Under the pieces are notes generated by a model. It saw only the letters and a program-made list of their open reading frames with translations, ran no database searches and had not been told where the DNA came from. 64,000 nt of DNA from contig NZ_WING01000001.1 of NCBI RefSeq assembly GCF_009793335.1, forward strand, positions 4,464,001 to 4,528,000, given 5' to 3'. A program made the position numbers and the translations under genes. The DNA is from Actinomadura sp. J1-007. Lineage in GTDB: Bacteria; Actinomycetota; Actinomycetes; Streptosporangiales; Streptosporangiaceae. This document shows, piece by piece, positions 7,808-19,452 of the stretch (the first letter of the stretch is position 1; every line of letters begins with the position of its first letter).

Positions 7808-8991
7808 GTGATCGAGGCAGAGCTGACGGCGGACGAGGCGCGGCGGATCCAGCTGCGCGCTCAGGGGCTTCTGGGGGCGCGGCCCAAGGGCGGTGTGGCG
7901 GGGATGCTGCAACGGCTCGGGCCGTGCAGCTCGACACGATCTCGGTGCTGGCGCGGTCGCACGAGCTGGTGCCGTACGCGCGGCTCGGGGCGGTCGGGCG
8001 GCGCGAGGTCGAGGACGCCTACTGGGGCGACGGGACGACCTTCGAGTACTGGGCGCACGCGGCGTCCATCCTGCCGATCGAGGAGTGGCCGCTGTTCGCG
8101 TTCCGGCGGCGGGCCTTCCTGCGGCGGGGCTGGCGCTGGCACAAGGTGCCCGAGGGCGTGTGCGACCAGATCCGCGCGCGGCTGAGGTCGGACGGGCCGC
8201 TCACGACCAGGGAGCTGGGCGGCGCCAAGGCGAGCGCGGAGTGGTGGGACTGGAGCGACCACAAGATCGGGATCGAGTGGCTGCTGGACGTCGGGGAGGT
8301 CGTGTGCGTCCGGCGCGTCGGATGGCGGCGCGTCTACGACCTGGCCGAACGGGCCGTTCCGCGGGAGCTGCTGGACGCGCCGCAGGACGACGAGGCGTGC
8401 CTGACCGGGCTCGTCGGCCGGGCCGGGCGCTCGCTCGGGGTGGCCACGCGGGCGGACCTGGCCGACTACTACCGGATCAGGGGCGAGCAGGTCGATCAGG
8501 TCGTGGGCGGCGCCGGGCTCGTGCCCGTACGGGTCGAGGGCTGGAAGAACGTCGCCTGGGCCGACCCGGCGGCGCTGGCCGACGCTCCGCGGGGCAGGCA
8601 CGCGACGACGCTGCTGTCGCCGTTCGACTCGCTGGTGTGGGACCGGGCGCGGACGTCGCGGATGTTCGGCTTCGACCACCGGCTGGAGGCGTACGTCCCG
8701 AAGGCCAAGCGCGTCCACGGCTACTTCGCGATGCCGCTCCTGTCGGGCGGGCGGCTGCTCGGCCGGGTCGATCCGGCGCGCGAGGGCGCCACGCTGGTCG
8801 CGCGCCAGGTGACGTTCGAGCCGTGGGCCGTCGCGACGGCCGCGCGCACGGAGCGTTCCCTCGCCGCGCTCGCCACGGCCCTGTGGCGCGCCGCCGCGTG
8901 GGTCGGTTGCGATGACGTACGGGTCGAACGCGTCGTTCCGGAGATCGCTCCCGCGCTCGTCGACGCAGCCCTGCGCGTCTCTGCGCCGTAG
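7808..8991 (+). pseudogene. Winged-helix AlkX/YcaQ-like DNA glycosylase (frameshifted)
   Basis: The product is an HTH_42 (DUF1006) protein of about 394 residues. The N-terminal part (IEAELTADEARRIQLRAQGL) starts at GTG 7808. The remainder, from VQLDTISVLARSHELV onward, is one frame away, and the reading frame is restored if one G is missing in the run at 7919-7921. VQLD contains the Q-x-D pair that acts as catalytic motif in YcaQ/AlkX-type glycosylases, which unhook interstrand crosslinks; the lesion falls just before it. The rest (W-rich winged helices, LLSPFDSLVWDR, the LEAYVPKAKRVHGYF block) is intact. I think the break is more likely a consensus error than a dead gene. Confidence 0.8.
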
Positions 8992-9013
8992 CCCGGACGA
9001 GGCCACAGACGAA

Positions 9014-9045
9014 GCCCCCGGCGGGGCCTGGGCCTCGCCGGGGGC
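9014..9045. terminator. Bidirectional terminator hairpin
   Basis: GCCCCCGGCG pairs with CGCCGGGGGC over a short loop between two convergent genes. Confidence 0.7.
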
Positions 9046-9060
9046 GGTGTTTGCGGCGGG

Positions 9061-9456
9061 TCAGCCGTGCGGGGTCTGCTGGGTGTCGGTGGTGATGGGC
9101 TTGTCGAGGGTCTCGCCGGCCAGGCCGCCGCGGCGCTTGGCGCTGCGCGACCCGAACACGGAGTAGTCGACGATCTCCGGGAGTACGCGCGGGGCGTCCA
9201 CCACCACGTCGGAGAACAGGTGGACCAGGCCGCTGACGATGATCCCGACGACGATGATCGCCACGCCGACGTAGAACGTGACCCAGGACGGTCCGAAGCA
9301 GAGCGCCGCGCCGCCCACCGCGAAACCGACGAAGATGATCGACACGGCCACCCACGAGCTGGGCCGGCCGGCGTGCGAGCCGGTGGAGCCCTCGCCGTGG
9401 CTCCCGCCCTGCCCGGTCATGGGCTCGAAGGACGTTCCCTCAGGTCGATTGGTCAT
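9061..9456 (-). CDS. Small two-helix membrane protein (HGxxPAAW-like)
   Basis: This 131-residue protein has a hydrophilic Gly/Ser-rich N-terminus. The motif HAGRPSSW resembles the HGxxPAAW signature of an actinobacterial membrane family. Two transmembrane helices follow (about residues 36-57 and 61-81), then a charged cytosolic tail with VFGSRSAKRR. Function is unknown. It sits divergently upstream of secA with about 200 bp between, so the two may share a control region. Assignment to the family rests only on the motif and topology. Confidence 0.75.
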   Translation of the reverse strand: MTNRPEGTSFEPMTGQGGSHGEGSTGSHAGRPSSWVAVSIIFVGFAVGGAALCFGPSWVTFYVGVAIIVVGIIVSGLVHLFSDVVVDAPRVLPEIVDYSVFGSRSAKRRGGLAGETLDKPITTDTQQTPHG

Positions 9457-9654
9457 TGTGCGCCTCCCCTGGATGCATTGGGAGATCTTCCACGGACATC
9501 GGCGGCCAAACGGACTGCGGGGAACGGGACGTGCGGGTGGATTGCGCAGCGACGTGACCTAGACCATTCTGGGTCTCGCCTACGATGGGCATCGTACGTG
9601 TGGTGTGCGTACCGCCCTGCGCGGTGACCCACGATCTGCAAGGAGCCTCCGAGA

Positions 9655-12531
<2,877 letters not shown>

Positions 12532-12560
12532 GCGGCCGCCCCGCCCGTGAGCACGACGGA

Positions 12561-12594
12561 AGCGGCCTTCCGGGACTCGTCCCGGAAGGCCGCT
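12561..12594 (+). terminator. secA terminator
   Basis: A perfect 15-bp stem begins AGCGGCCTTCCGGGA and closes with the tetraloop CTCG. It sits between the convergent secA and Rv3235-like genes, so it may serve both. Confidence 0.8.
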
Positions 12595-12603
12595 TCGCGC
12601 TTG

Positions 12604-13128
12604 TCAGACGGGCGCGGTGGTTTCGAGGGTCGTGCAGCGCCAGCGGCCCCGGACGCGTTCGAGGCGCATGGCCAGCGCGTGGACGCGGCCGTTCAGCAGG
12701 GCGACCGCGCCGGTCTCGGCCCTGTCGGCCGCGGGCTCCTGGAGCCACGTCGTCAGGACCCGCGGCGGGACGTACCGCGTCCCCGCGGCGAGCGGCCGGT
12801 GGTGCTCGGCGAGGCCCCGGCACACCTGGGGAGTCGCGCGGTGCGACAGGTGGTGCGGCGTCCGCACCCCCGCGATGACCTCCAGGACGAGCCGTACGGT
12901 CCCGAGGGCCACGGCGTCCAACGACTCGTCAGGGTGCTCGTCGGGGCGGACGAGGCGCAGCGGGTTGGGCGGGCGCGGACGGCGTCCGGGCGGACTGCCC
13001 GCAGGAACCGGCTCCCGACTCAGCGCGAGCGCCCCGTCCGTCGCCGAAACGGCACGCCGCGCGCCGCCGCGCCCCCGGGCGTACGGAACGAATCGGACGG
13101 CGGCGGGGGTGGTGAGGTGTGCGGGCAT
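12604..13128 (-). CDS. Rv3235-family protein
   Basis: This ~174-residue basic protein begins at ATG 13128 (MPAHLTTPAAVRFVPY). A longer frame exists upstream but is low-complexity. The conserved core (ALGTVRLVLEVIAGVRTPHHL ... RYVPPRVLTTWLQEP) and its place just downstream of secA match the actinobacterial Rv3235 family, which has no established function; the core resembles a fold sometimes seen near SecA loci. It is transcribed convergently to secA. Confidence 0.75.
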   Translation of the reverse strand: MPAHLTTPAAVRFVPYARGRGGARRAVSATDGALALSREPVPAGSPPGRRPRPPNPLRLVRPDEHPDESLDAVALGTVRLVLEVIAGVRTPHHLSHRATPQVCRGLAEHHRPLAAGTRYVPPRVLTTWLQEPAADRAETGAVALLNGRVHALAMRLERVRGRWRCTTLETTAPV

Positions 13129-13396
13129 CAGCGGCCTCCAGTCATCGGAAGGCGCCACCGGAGAGCGGCGCCGACAACAAGAGGCGCGTGCGGTCTCCCA
13201 CATGCGTTCTGACCGCATACGGCCAGAATCGCAACGCCCACCCCACGCCGATTCTCGACGGAACGACACATAGCACCCGCCTCCGCGAGCCCCCGGTTGC
13301 ACCGAGGCGACGCGCGGAGAGGAAAGCGGCCGGACGCCTGGGCATCATCCGGCATGTGGGCGGTCGGTCGGTCCGGCGGGTGCGCCGCTGACCGCA

Positions 13397-13597
13397 CGCG
13401 TCCCGCGTCCCGCGTCCCGCGTCCCGCCTCGCGCCTCGCGTCCCGCGCCTCCCGCTTCCCGTTTCCCGCGCCTCGCGCCCCGCGCCTTCCGCCTCCCGTT
13501 TCCCGCCTCCCGCTTCGCGCCTCCCGTTTCCCGCCTCTCGCCCCCCGTTTTCCGCGTCCCGCGTCCCGCCTCGCGCCCCCGGTTTCCCGCGTCCCGA
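13397..13597. repeat. Simple-sequence region of TTCCCGCCTCCCG-like units
   Basis: About 200 bp of degenerate short repeats, built from CGCGTCC, CGCCTCG and TTCCCGCCTCCCG units, lie between the Rv3235-like gene and the EIIC terminator. The preceding 13129-13396 stretch shows no gene. The tract is strongly strand-asymmetric (C/T on the plus strand), so it may form unusual structure. Confidence 0.7.
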
Positions 13598-13612
13598 CTT
13601 ACGACGAAAAGG

Positions 13613-13646
13613 GGCGGCGGGGCGTCTGGGAGGACGCCCCGCCGCC
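13613..13646 (-). terminator. Terminator of first EIIC gene
   Basis: A perfect 14-bp stem (GGCGGCGGGGCGTC with its complement) with a 6-nt loop is followed on the minus strand by CCCCTTTTC. This is a good intrinsic terminator for the minus-strand EIIC gene ending at 13902. Confidence 0.85.
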
Positions 13647-13901
13647 GGGTGGGCGAGTCCCCCGGAGGGTGGGGAGGAGGGGGGCTCGCCGGGCGGACCT
13701 TCCGGGGAGGTCGGGAGGTCCTTGGAGGGCCGGCCGCCGCGCCAGAGACGGCCGGCCGGGGTCTGGTGCCCGTCCGGTGGATCTTCGATCGGCTGCGCGG
13801 CGAACGGGAACCGCCGGACAGACCCTGGGGCCGGGGCGCGCGGCGGCCGGGGCCGCCGCGCCCGCGCGCCGCCCGCCGGGCGGGGCGGCGCGCGGCGGGG
13901 G

Positions 13902-15335
13902 CTAGCCGCTCGACTTGGCCGCCTCGGGATCGCCCGAGCCGCGGCGCGGCTTCTTGTCGCCCTCGCCCGCGGCCAGTTCGGGGGAGGCGGCGGGGTCGGC
14001 GGCGACCGAGTCCTCGCCCTCCGGTTCCCGGCCGGGGGTCGGGATGTTCAGCTTGCGGATCAGGAAGCTGAACAGCAGGTAGTAGATCGCCGCGTAGATC
14101 AGCCCCATGATGATCAGTGGGACGAGGTTCTTGGTGTTGTCCTTCGAACCGTTGATCAACATGTCGATCCCGCCCGCGGAGAAGCTGAAGCCGAGCTTCA
14201 TGTTGAGCGCGTCGGCGACGGCCATCGAGACGCCGGTGAGCACCGCGTGCACGCCGAACAGCACCGGCGCGATGAAGATGAACGAGAACTCGATCGGCTC
14301 GGTGATGCCGGTGACGAACGCGGTGACCGCGGCGGAGAGCATGATGCCGCCGACGGCCGCGCGGCGGTGCTTCGGCGCCGCCTGCCAGATGGCGAGGGCG
14401 GCGGCGGGCAGCGCGAACATCAGGACCGGGAAGTAGCCGGTCATGGACCATCCCGCGCCGTCGGCGCCGTTCAGGTAGCAGTTGAGGTCGCCGGCGTAGG
14501 ACTTGCCGCCGACGTTGCACTCGGGGATCTGCGTCCAGACCACGTTGTTGGGGATGTGGTGCAGGCCGAGCGGCAGCAGCAACCGGTTGATCACGCCGTA
14601 GACGCCCGCGCCGACCGTGCTGTTGTCGGCCATCCACTCGCCGAAGCTGGTCAGCCACTTGCCGAGGAACGGCCAGACGAAGCCGAACACCACGCCGAGG
14701 CCGAGCGAGGTGACCGCGGTGATGATCGGCACGAACCGACGGCCGCCGAAGAACGCCAGCCAGGTGGGCAGCTTGATCCGGTAGAAGCGCTGGTAGAGCA
14801 GGGCCGTGACCAGGCCGATGACGATGCCGCCGAGGACGCGCGTCGGGTTCTGCTTCGCCAGGTCGAGCACGATGCTCGGCTTGCCCGGGTTGTCCGGATC
14901 GAAGAGTTCCTTGCTGATCGTCGCCTTGAGGTCGTCGTCGAAGCGCAGGAAGAACACGTTCATGCTGACGTAGTGGAAGACCATGTAGCCGACCACGGCC
15001 GCGAGGCCCGTCGAGCCGTCGGACTTCTTGGCGAAGCCCACCGCCACGCCCACCGCGAACAGCAGCGGCATCCAGTCGAACAGCGCGCTGCCGGCGCTGC
15101 CGAACACCGTCGCGACCTGGTCGGCGCTCGGATACCACGAGGCGCCCGAGAAACTGATCCACGGGTCCTTGGTGGCGTCGTTGCCCAGCACATCGGGCTG
15201 TCCCAGCCGCAGGAGCAGGCCGGCGGCCGGGAGGACGGCGATCGGCAGCATCAGGCTGCGGCCGAGCCGCTGCAGCACGGCGAGGGCGCCGGACCCTCGG
15301 CGTGGCGCGGAGTCCACTGCGGTTGTCGAACTCAT
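13902..15335 (-). CDS. PTS EIIC permease, glucose/GlcNAc family (copy 1)
   Basis: This 477-residue polytopic membrane protein has about ten hydrophobic segments and the EIIC motif GITEPIEFSF. A variable extracytoplasmic loop carries the PSADQV...FDDDLKATI region, and a hydrophilic ~50-residue C-tail shows no fused EIIB domain. In the DasR systems of Streptomyces, stand-alone EIIC proteins of this type (NagE) import N-acetylglucosamine with separate EIIB and EIIA proteins, which are present downstream here. ATG 15335 was chosen because GAGGAGGAA lies just upstream. It is a paralogue of the second EIIC gene at 16792-18132, and the DasR-like gene lies between them. Confidence 0.9.
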   Translation of the reverse strand: MSSTTAVDSAPRRGSGALAVLQRLGRSLMLPIAVLPAAGLLLRLGQPDVLGNDATKDPWISFSGASWYPSADQVATVFGSAGSALFDWMPLLFAVGVAVGFAKKSDGSTGLAAVVGYMVFHYVSMNVFFLRFDDDLKATISKELFDPDNPGKPSIVLDLAKQNPTRVLGGIVIGLVTALLYQRFYRIKLPTWLAFFGGRRFVPIITAVTSLGLGVVFGFVWPFLGKWLTSFGEWMADNSTVGAGVYGVINRLLLPLGLHHIPNNVVWTQIPECNVGGKSYAGDLNCYLNGADGAGWSMTGYFPVLMFALPAAALAIWQAAPKHRRAAVGGIMLSAAVTAFVTGITEPIEFSFIFIAPVLFGVHAVLTGVSMAVADALNMKLGFSFSAGGIDMLINGSKDNTKNLVPLIIMGLIYAAIYYLLFSFLIRKLNIPTPGREPEGEDSVAADPAASPELAAGEGDKKPRRGSGDPEAAKSSG

Positions 15336-15446
15336 CAGGGGGGTTCCTCCTCGGATCACGGAAGGTGTCAGGAGAGCTTCGGGGGTTCGGCGGCGCGGCC
15401 GCGGCCGCGAGCGGGGATCCGGCCGCGCCGCCGCGCGCCCTCGGGT

Positions 15447-15464
15447 GACGTTCGGACGAACGTC
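15447..15464. promoter_or_regulatory. Candidate operator upstream of EIIC copy 1
   Basis: A perfect inverted repeat, GACGTTCG - GA - CGAACGTC, lies about 110 bp upstream of the EIIC start. It does not resemble the dre half-site, so a different regulator may bind it. Confidence 0.4.
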
Positions 15465-15596
15465 GCGGTGGTGCGGATATGGAGATGTCGAAGGCGCTTC
15501 GGGGCTGGAACGGGGCGCCTTCAGTAGCGGATCGCGGTGCTGGTCGGGGGGTCGGGAGCCGCGCGGGGAGGGGCCGCGGCGGCTCGGACGGGCAGG

Positions 15597-16337
15597 TCAG
15601 GTGCGCGTCGGAGGGTTCCCGAGCGCGGTGTGGATCTGGTAGCGGTCGGCCCGGTAGGTCGACACGCCCAGCTCGGCGCACACGCCGCCGGTGTACGAGC
15701 GGCGTTGCAGCAGCAGCACGGCGCTGCCGCGGGGGATCTGGAGGTGGCGGGCGTCGGTCGCGTCGGCGAGGGTGGCGTCGATGGTCTGGTCGCCGGCGTC
15801 GAAGACCAGCCCGTACACCGCCTCCAGCACGCCGTACAGGGAGCGGTCGGCGAGCCGGCGGTCGAGCAGGTCGGGGGCCAGCGCGGCCAGGAGGTGCGAG
15901 CGTTCGAGGGCCATCGGCTCGCCGTCGGCGGTCCGCAGCCGCTCGATGATGTGGATCAGCGTGCCCGGCTCCACCTCGAAGATCCGGGCGAGCCGGGCGT
16001 CGGCGGGGACGGTGCGGCGGTCCAGGTCGATCGCGCCCGGCCGCATCCCCCGGCTGAGCATGTCCTCGGTGAACGAGACGAGGCGCAGCGGCATCTCGAT
16101 CTTGGGCCGCGCGACGAACGTCCCCTTGCCGGGCACCCGGTACAGGCGGCCCTCGGAGACGAGCTGGTCGACGCCCTGCCGGACGGTCATGCGGGACAGC
16201 TCGTACCGGACGCAGAGCTCGCGCTCCGACGGGATGGGCGCGTCGACCGGCAGTTCCGCGCTCTCGATGAGGTCGAGCAGGATGGCGCGGAGCTGGAAGT
16301 ACTTCGGTACCGGACTGTGCGGATCGATGGTCGTCAC
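15597..16337 (-). CDS. dasR: GntR-family regulator, DasR-like
   Basis: This 246-residue GntR/HutC regulator has an N-terminal winged helix (YFQLRAILLDLIES...PSERELCVRYELSRMTVRQG...GRLYRVPGKGTFVA, residues ~13-80) and a C-terminal UTRA effector domain (~residues 95-240). DasR of Streptomyces represses chitin and GlcNAc genes by binding dre sites and is released by glucosamine-6-phosphate. Dre-like half-sites lie upstream of this gene and upstream of nagA, and PTS genes surround it, so the assignment is strong by context. I infer autoregulation from the site at 16415-16440. Confidence 0.85.
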   Translation of the reverse strand: MTTIDPHSPVPKYFQLRAILLDLIESAELPVDAPIPSERELCVRYELSRMTVRQGVDQLVSEGRLYRVPGKGTFVARPKIEMPLRLVSFTEDMLSRGMRPGAIDLDRRTVPADARLARIFEVEPGTLIHIIERLRTADGEPMALERSHLLAALAPDLLDRRLADRSLYGVLEAVYGLVFDAGDQTIDATLADATDARHLQIPRGSAVLLLQRRSYTGGVCAELGVSTYRADRYQIHTALGNPPTRT

Positions 16338-16414
16338 GGGGAGGTCCTCGGGTGGCCGGGGCCGTGCTGGCGGCCGCCGCCGGGAGGGCGGGGCGCCGGA
16401 TCGACTCGGTTCAT

Positions 16415-16440
16415 ACTGGTCTAGGCCGGACTAGACCACA
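16415..16440. promoter_or_regulatory. Dre-like operator upstream of dasR
   Basis: Half-sites ACTGGTCTAG and CTAGACCACA flank the hexamer GCCGGA. The TGGTCTAG/CTAGACCA core matches the known dre consensus, but the spacing is wider. It lies ~80 bp from the dasR start. Confidence 0.75.
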
Positions 16441-16791
16441 CGTCTCAAAGATGTGTCAATGCACGAATGAATAACGGCCGGATCACGGCTCGGCACGTTC
16501 CAGGTACGACGAATCCGCAGGTCAGACCCGCGATGACGGTGTCACGACGGCCGCCGTGAGGGCCCGTTCGCGGGCCCCGCGGGACCTCATCCGGCCGACC
16601 CCCGCGCCGGAACGGACCCGGACGGCCGCGCGTGGCGGCTTGTCCGCTCGCCCGGCCGTCCGCCGGTCCGCGCCGGAAGGGGGCCGCTCCGTCCGCGCGC
16701 GGCGGCCCCTCCGCTCGCCTGGCCTGTCCACCCGTCCGCTCGTCCGCGCCGGACGGGGCCGCTCCGGTCTTGCGTGGCGGGTGGGGCGGGG
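16441..16791. other. GC-rich intergenic region
   Basis: The ~350 bp between the dre-like site and the second EIIC gene contain short CG-rich repeats of CCGCTCGxCC type. I recognise no gene and see no strong terminator hairpin with a T-run. Confidence 0.4.
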
Positions 16792-18132
16792 TCAGCCGCC
16801 GCGGGCCGGGCCGGACGACTCCTCGGGCGGGAGCTCGTCCTCGCGCTCGCGGCCCGGCGTGGGCAGGTTCAGCTTCTTGATCAGGAAGTAGAAGACCAGG
16901 TAGTAGACGGCGAAGTAGAGCACGCCCATCGCGACGATCAGCCACAGGTGCCGGGTGTTGTCCTTGGTCGCGTTCAGCAGCATGTCGATCAGGCCCGCCG
17001 AGAAGCTGAACCCGAGCTGCGCGTCGGCCGCGGCGAGGACGTACATCGAGACGCCGGTCAGGACCACGTGCAGCCCGTACAGCAGCGGCGCGACGAACAT
17101 GAACGAGAACTCGATCGGCTCGGTCACGCCGGTGACGAACGCGGTGAGCGCGGCCGAGACCATCAGGCCGCCGACCGCGCCGCGCCGTTCGGGCCGGGCC
17201 GCCCGCCAGATCGCGAGCGCCGCGCCCGGCAGCCCGAACATCAGCACCGGGAAGAAGCCCGACAGGAACCTCCCGGCGTGCGGGTCCCCGGCGAGGTAGC
17301 GGTTGATCTCGCCGTGCACGACCCCGTCCGGCCCCCGGTACGAGCCGAAGACGAACCAGATCAGCGAGTTGAGGATGTGGTGCAGGCCGAACGGCAGCAG
17401 CAGCCGGTTCGCGACGCCGTAGATGCCCGCGCCGACCGCGCCGAGCCCGGTCAGCCAGTCGCCGAACGAGTCGATCCACCCGCCGAGCGTCGGCCAGACC
17501 AGCCCGAAGACCACGCCGAGCACCAGCGCGGACGCGGCGCTGACGATCGGCACGAACCGCCGGCCGCCGAAGAACGCCAGCCAGGCCGGCAGCTTGATCC
17601 GGTAGAAGCGCTGGTAGAGCAGGGCGACCATGAGCCCGACCACGATCCCGCCGAGCACCTGGGTCGGGTTCTTCAGCCCGTACCCGATCATCTCCTTCAG
17701 GCTGCCGTCGTCCTGCCGGACGGCCTGCACGACGGTGCCCTTCAGCTCGGACGAGTGGGCGAACATCGTCTTGGAGACGCGGTCGAAGACCAGGTAGGCG
17801 ACCACGGCGGCGAGCGCGGTGGACCCGTCGGCCTTCCTGGCGAAGCCGATGGCGACGCCGACCGCGAACAGGATCGCGAGGTTGTCGAGCAGGGACCCGC
17901 CCGCCGCCGCGAACACCTCGGCGACGCGGTCCCAGCCGAGCCCGTCCTTGCCGAGCAGGTCGTCCTGGCCGAGGCGCAGCAGGATGCCGGCCGCGGGCAG
18001 CACGGCGATCGGGAGCATCAGGCTGCGGCCGATGCGCTGGAGGACGGCGAACGTCGCGGTCCAGGCGCCCGACAGGCCGCCCGAGCCGCCGTCGCCGCCG
18101 GAACCGCCGGTCGCGGCGGCCGTGGAACCCAT
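16792..18132 (-). CDS. PTS EIIC permease, glucose/GlcNAc family (copy 2)
   Basis: This 446-residue EIIC permease is clearly paralogous to the first copy. Both share SLMLPIAVLPAAG, RFYRIKLPxWLAFFGGRRFV and the EIIC signature TEPIEFSF, and both end with a KLNxPTPGRE tail. It has a Gly-rich N-terminus before the first membrane segment and no EIIB domain. Its start (ATG 18132) follows a GGGGAGG ribosome binding site. It is divergent from nagA and shares the 160-bp control region carrying the dre palindrome. Sugar specificity is not readable, but GlcNAc is the best guess from DasR and nagA. Confidence 0.9.
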   Translation of the reverse strand: MGSTAAATGGSGGDGGSGGLSGAWTATFAVLQRIGRSLMLPIAVLPAAGILLRLGQDDLLGKDGLGWDRVAEVFAAAGGSLLDNLAILFAVGVAIGFARKADGSTALAAVVAYLVFDRVSKTMFAHSSELKGTVVQAVRQDDGSLKEMIGYGLKNPTQVLGGIVVGLMVALLYQRFYRIKLPAWLAFFGGRRFVPIVSAASALVLGVVFGLVWPTLGGWIDSFGDWLTGLGAVGAGIYGVANRLLLPFGLHHILNSLIWFVFGSYRGPDGVVHGEINRYLAGDPHAGRFLSGFFPVLMFGLPGAALAIWRAARPERRGAVGGLMVSAALTAFVTGVTEPIEFSFMFVAPLLYGLHVVLTGVSMYVLAAADAQLGFSFSAGLIDMLLNATKDNTRHLWLIVAMGVLYFAVYYLVFYFLIKKLNLPTPGREREDELPPEESSGPARGG

Positions 18133-18216
18133 GAGCGGATGACCTCCCCCGAAGGGCCCGAACGGGGAAGTTCGGGCCGACGTCTTCGCTCTACCTGATT
18201 CGTTGTGTATGGTGCA

Positions 18217-18244
18217 GACTGGTCTAGTCCGGACTAGACCAGTC
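18217..18244. promoter_or_regulatory. Perfect dre palindrome between EIIC copy 2 and nagA
   Basis: A 28-bp perfect palindrome: GACTGGTCTAG, then TCCGGA, then CTAGACCAGTC. Each arm matches a dre half-site (consensus core TGGTCTAGACCA). It is placed to repress both divergent genes. Confidence 0.85.
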
Positions 18245-18292
18245 GCCGGAGACGGTGACCTGTGGCCACGACGTCACGGAGAGTGCGCACCC

Positions 18293-19452
18293 ATGGCATC
18301 GCTTCTGATCACCGCGAACAGCTTGATCACTTCCCCCGCGGACGGTCCTACCCGCGTACTCTCCCCGGGATACGTCCGAGTCGAGGACGGCGTGATCGCC
18401 GAGGTCGGCGAGGGCCGCCCGGCCGGGCCGCCGGACGTGGACCTGCCCACCGGCGTCCTCGCGCCCGGACTGGTCGACCTCCAGGTCAACGGGTTCTTCG
18501 GGTACGACATGGTCGACGCCGACGAGGCGGGCTGGCACACCGTGGTGTCCCGGCTGCCTGAGACCGGCGTGACCTCGTTCCTGCCCACGTTCATCACCGC
18601 GCCGGTCCGGACGCAGGCCGAGGCGCTGCGCCGCGCCCGCGACCTGCTGCCGGGCCTGCCCGCCGGGACGCGCGTGCTGGGCGTCCACCTCGAAGGCCCG
18701 TTCCTGTCCGAGAAGCGCAAGGGCGCGCACAACGCCGCGCACCTCACCGACCCGACCCCGAGGCGGTCGCGGCGCTGCTGGAGACGGGCCTGGTCAAGCT
18801 GGTCACCCTCGCCCCCGAGCGGAACGGCGCGCTCGACGCGGTCCGTACCCTGACCGAGGCCGGCGTGCTCGTCAGCGTCGGGCACAGCGACGCGTCCGCC
18901 GAGCGGGTCGCCGCCGCCGCCGACGCGGGCGCGCGCATGGTCACCCACATCTTCAACGCCCAGAGCGGCGTCCACCACCGCGAGCCCGGCGTGGCCGCGC
19001 AGGCGCTCGTCGACCCCCGGCTGAGCCCCGGCCTGATCCTCGACCTGCACCACGTCGCGCCGCTGGTGGCCGAGCTGGTGTTCCGCGCCGCCGGGGGACG
19101 GGTCGTGCTCGTCACCGACGCCGCCTCGTCCGCCGGGATGCCGCCCGGCACCTACGAGCTCGGCGGCGAGCCGATCACCATGCCCGAGCAGGGCCCGCCG
19201 CTGCGCGCCGACGGCACGCTCGCCGGATCGGGCCTGCGGCTGGACGAGGCGATCGGCAACGCGGTGCGGATCGGCGTCGGGCTCGCCGACGCGGTCGACG
19301 CCGCCACCCGCGTACCCGCCGACCTGATCGGCCGGCCGGACCTCGGGCGGATCGCGCCCGGCGCCGCCGCCGACCTGGTCTGGCTCGGGCCCGACCACCG
19401 CGCGCGTACGACGTGGGTCGGCGGGCAGAACGTCTTCGAAGGGGGATCATGA
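18293..19452 (+). pseudogene. nagA: N-acetylglucosamine-6-phosphate deacetylase (frameshifted)
   Basis: NagA converts GlcNAc-6-P to glucosamine-6-P and acetate. The translation starts MASLLITANSLI; metal and substrate motifs are HLEGPFLSEKRKGAHN, VGHSDA, THIFNAQS, LDLHHVAPL and the catalytic Asp in VTDAASSAG. The frame breaks near 18751-18760: reading runs HLTDP, then the downstream frame continues EAVAALLETGLVKLVTLAPER. Adding one C in the CCCGACCCCGAG stretch restores a ~387-codon gene of normal length. The stop overlaps the next gene start (ATGA). It is probably a consensus error. Confidence 0.85.
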
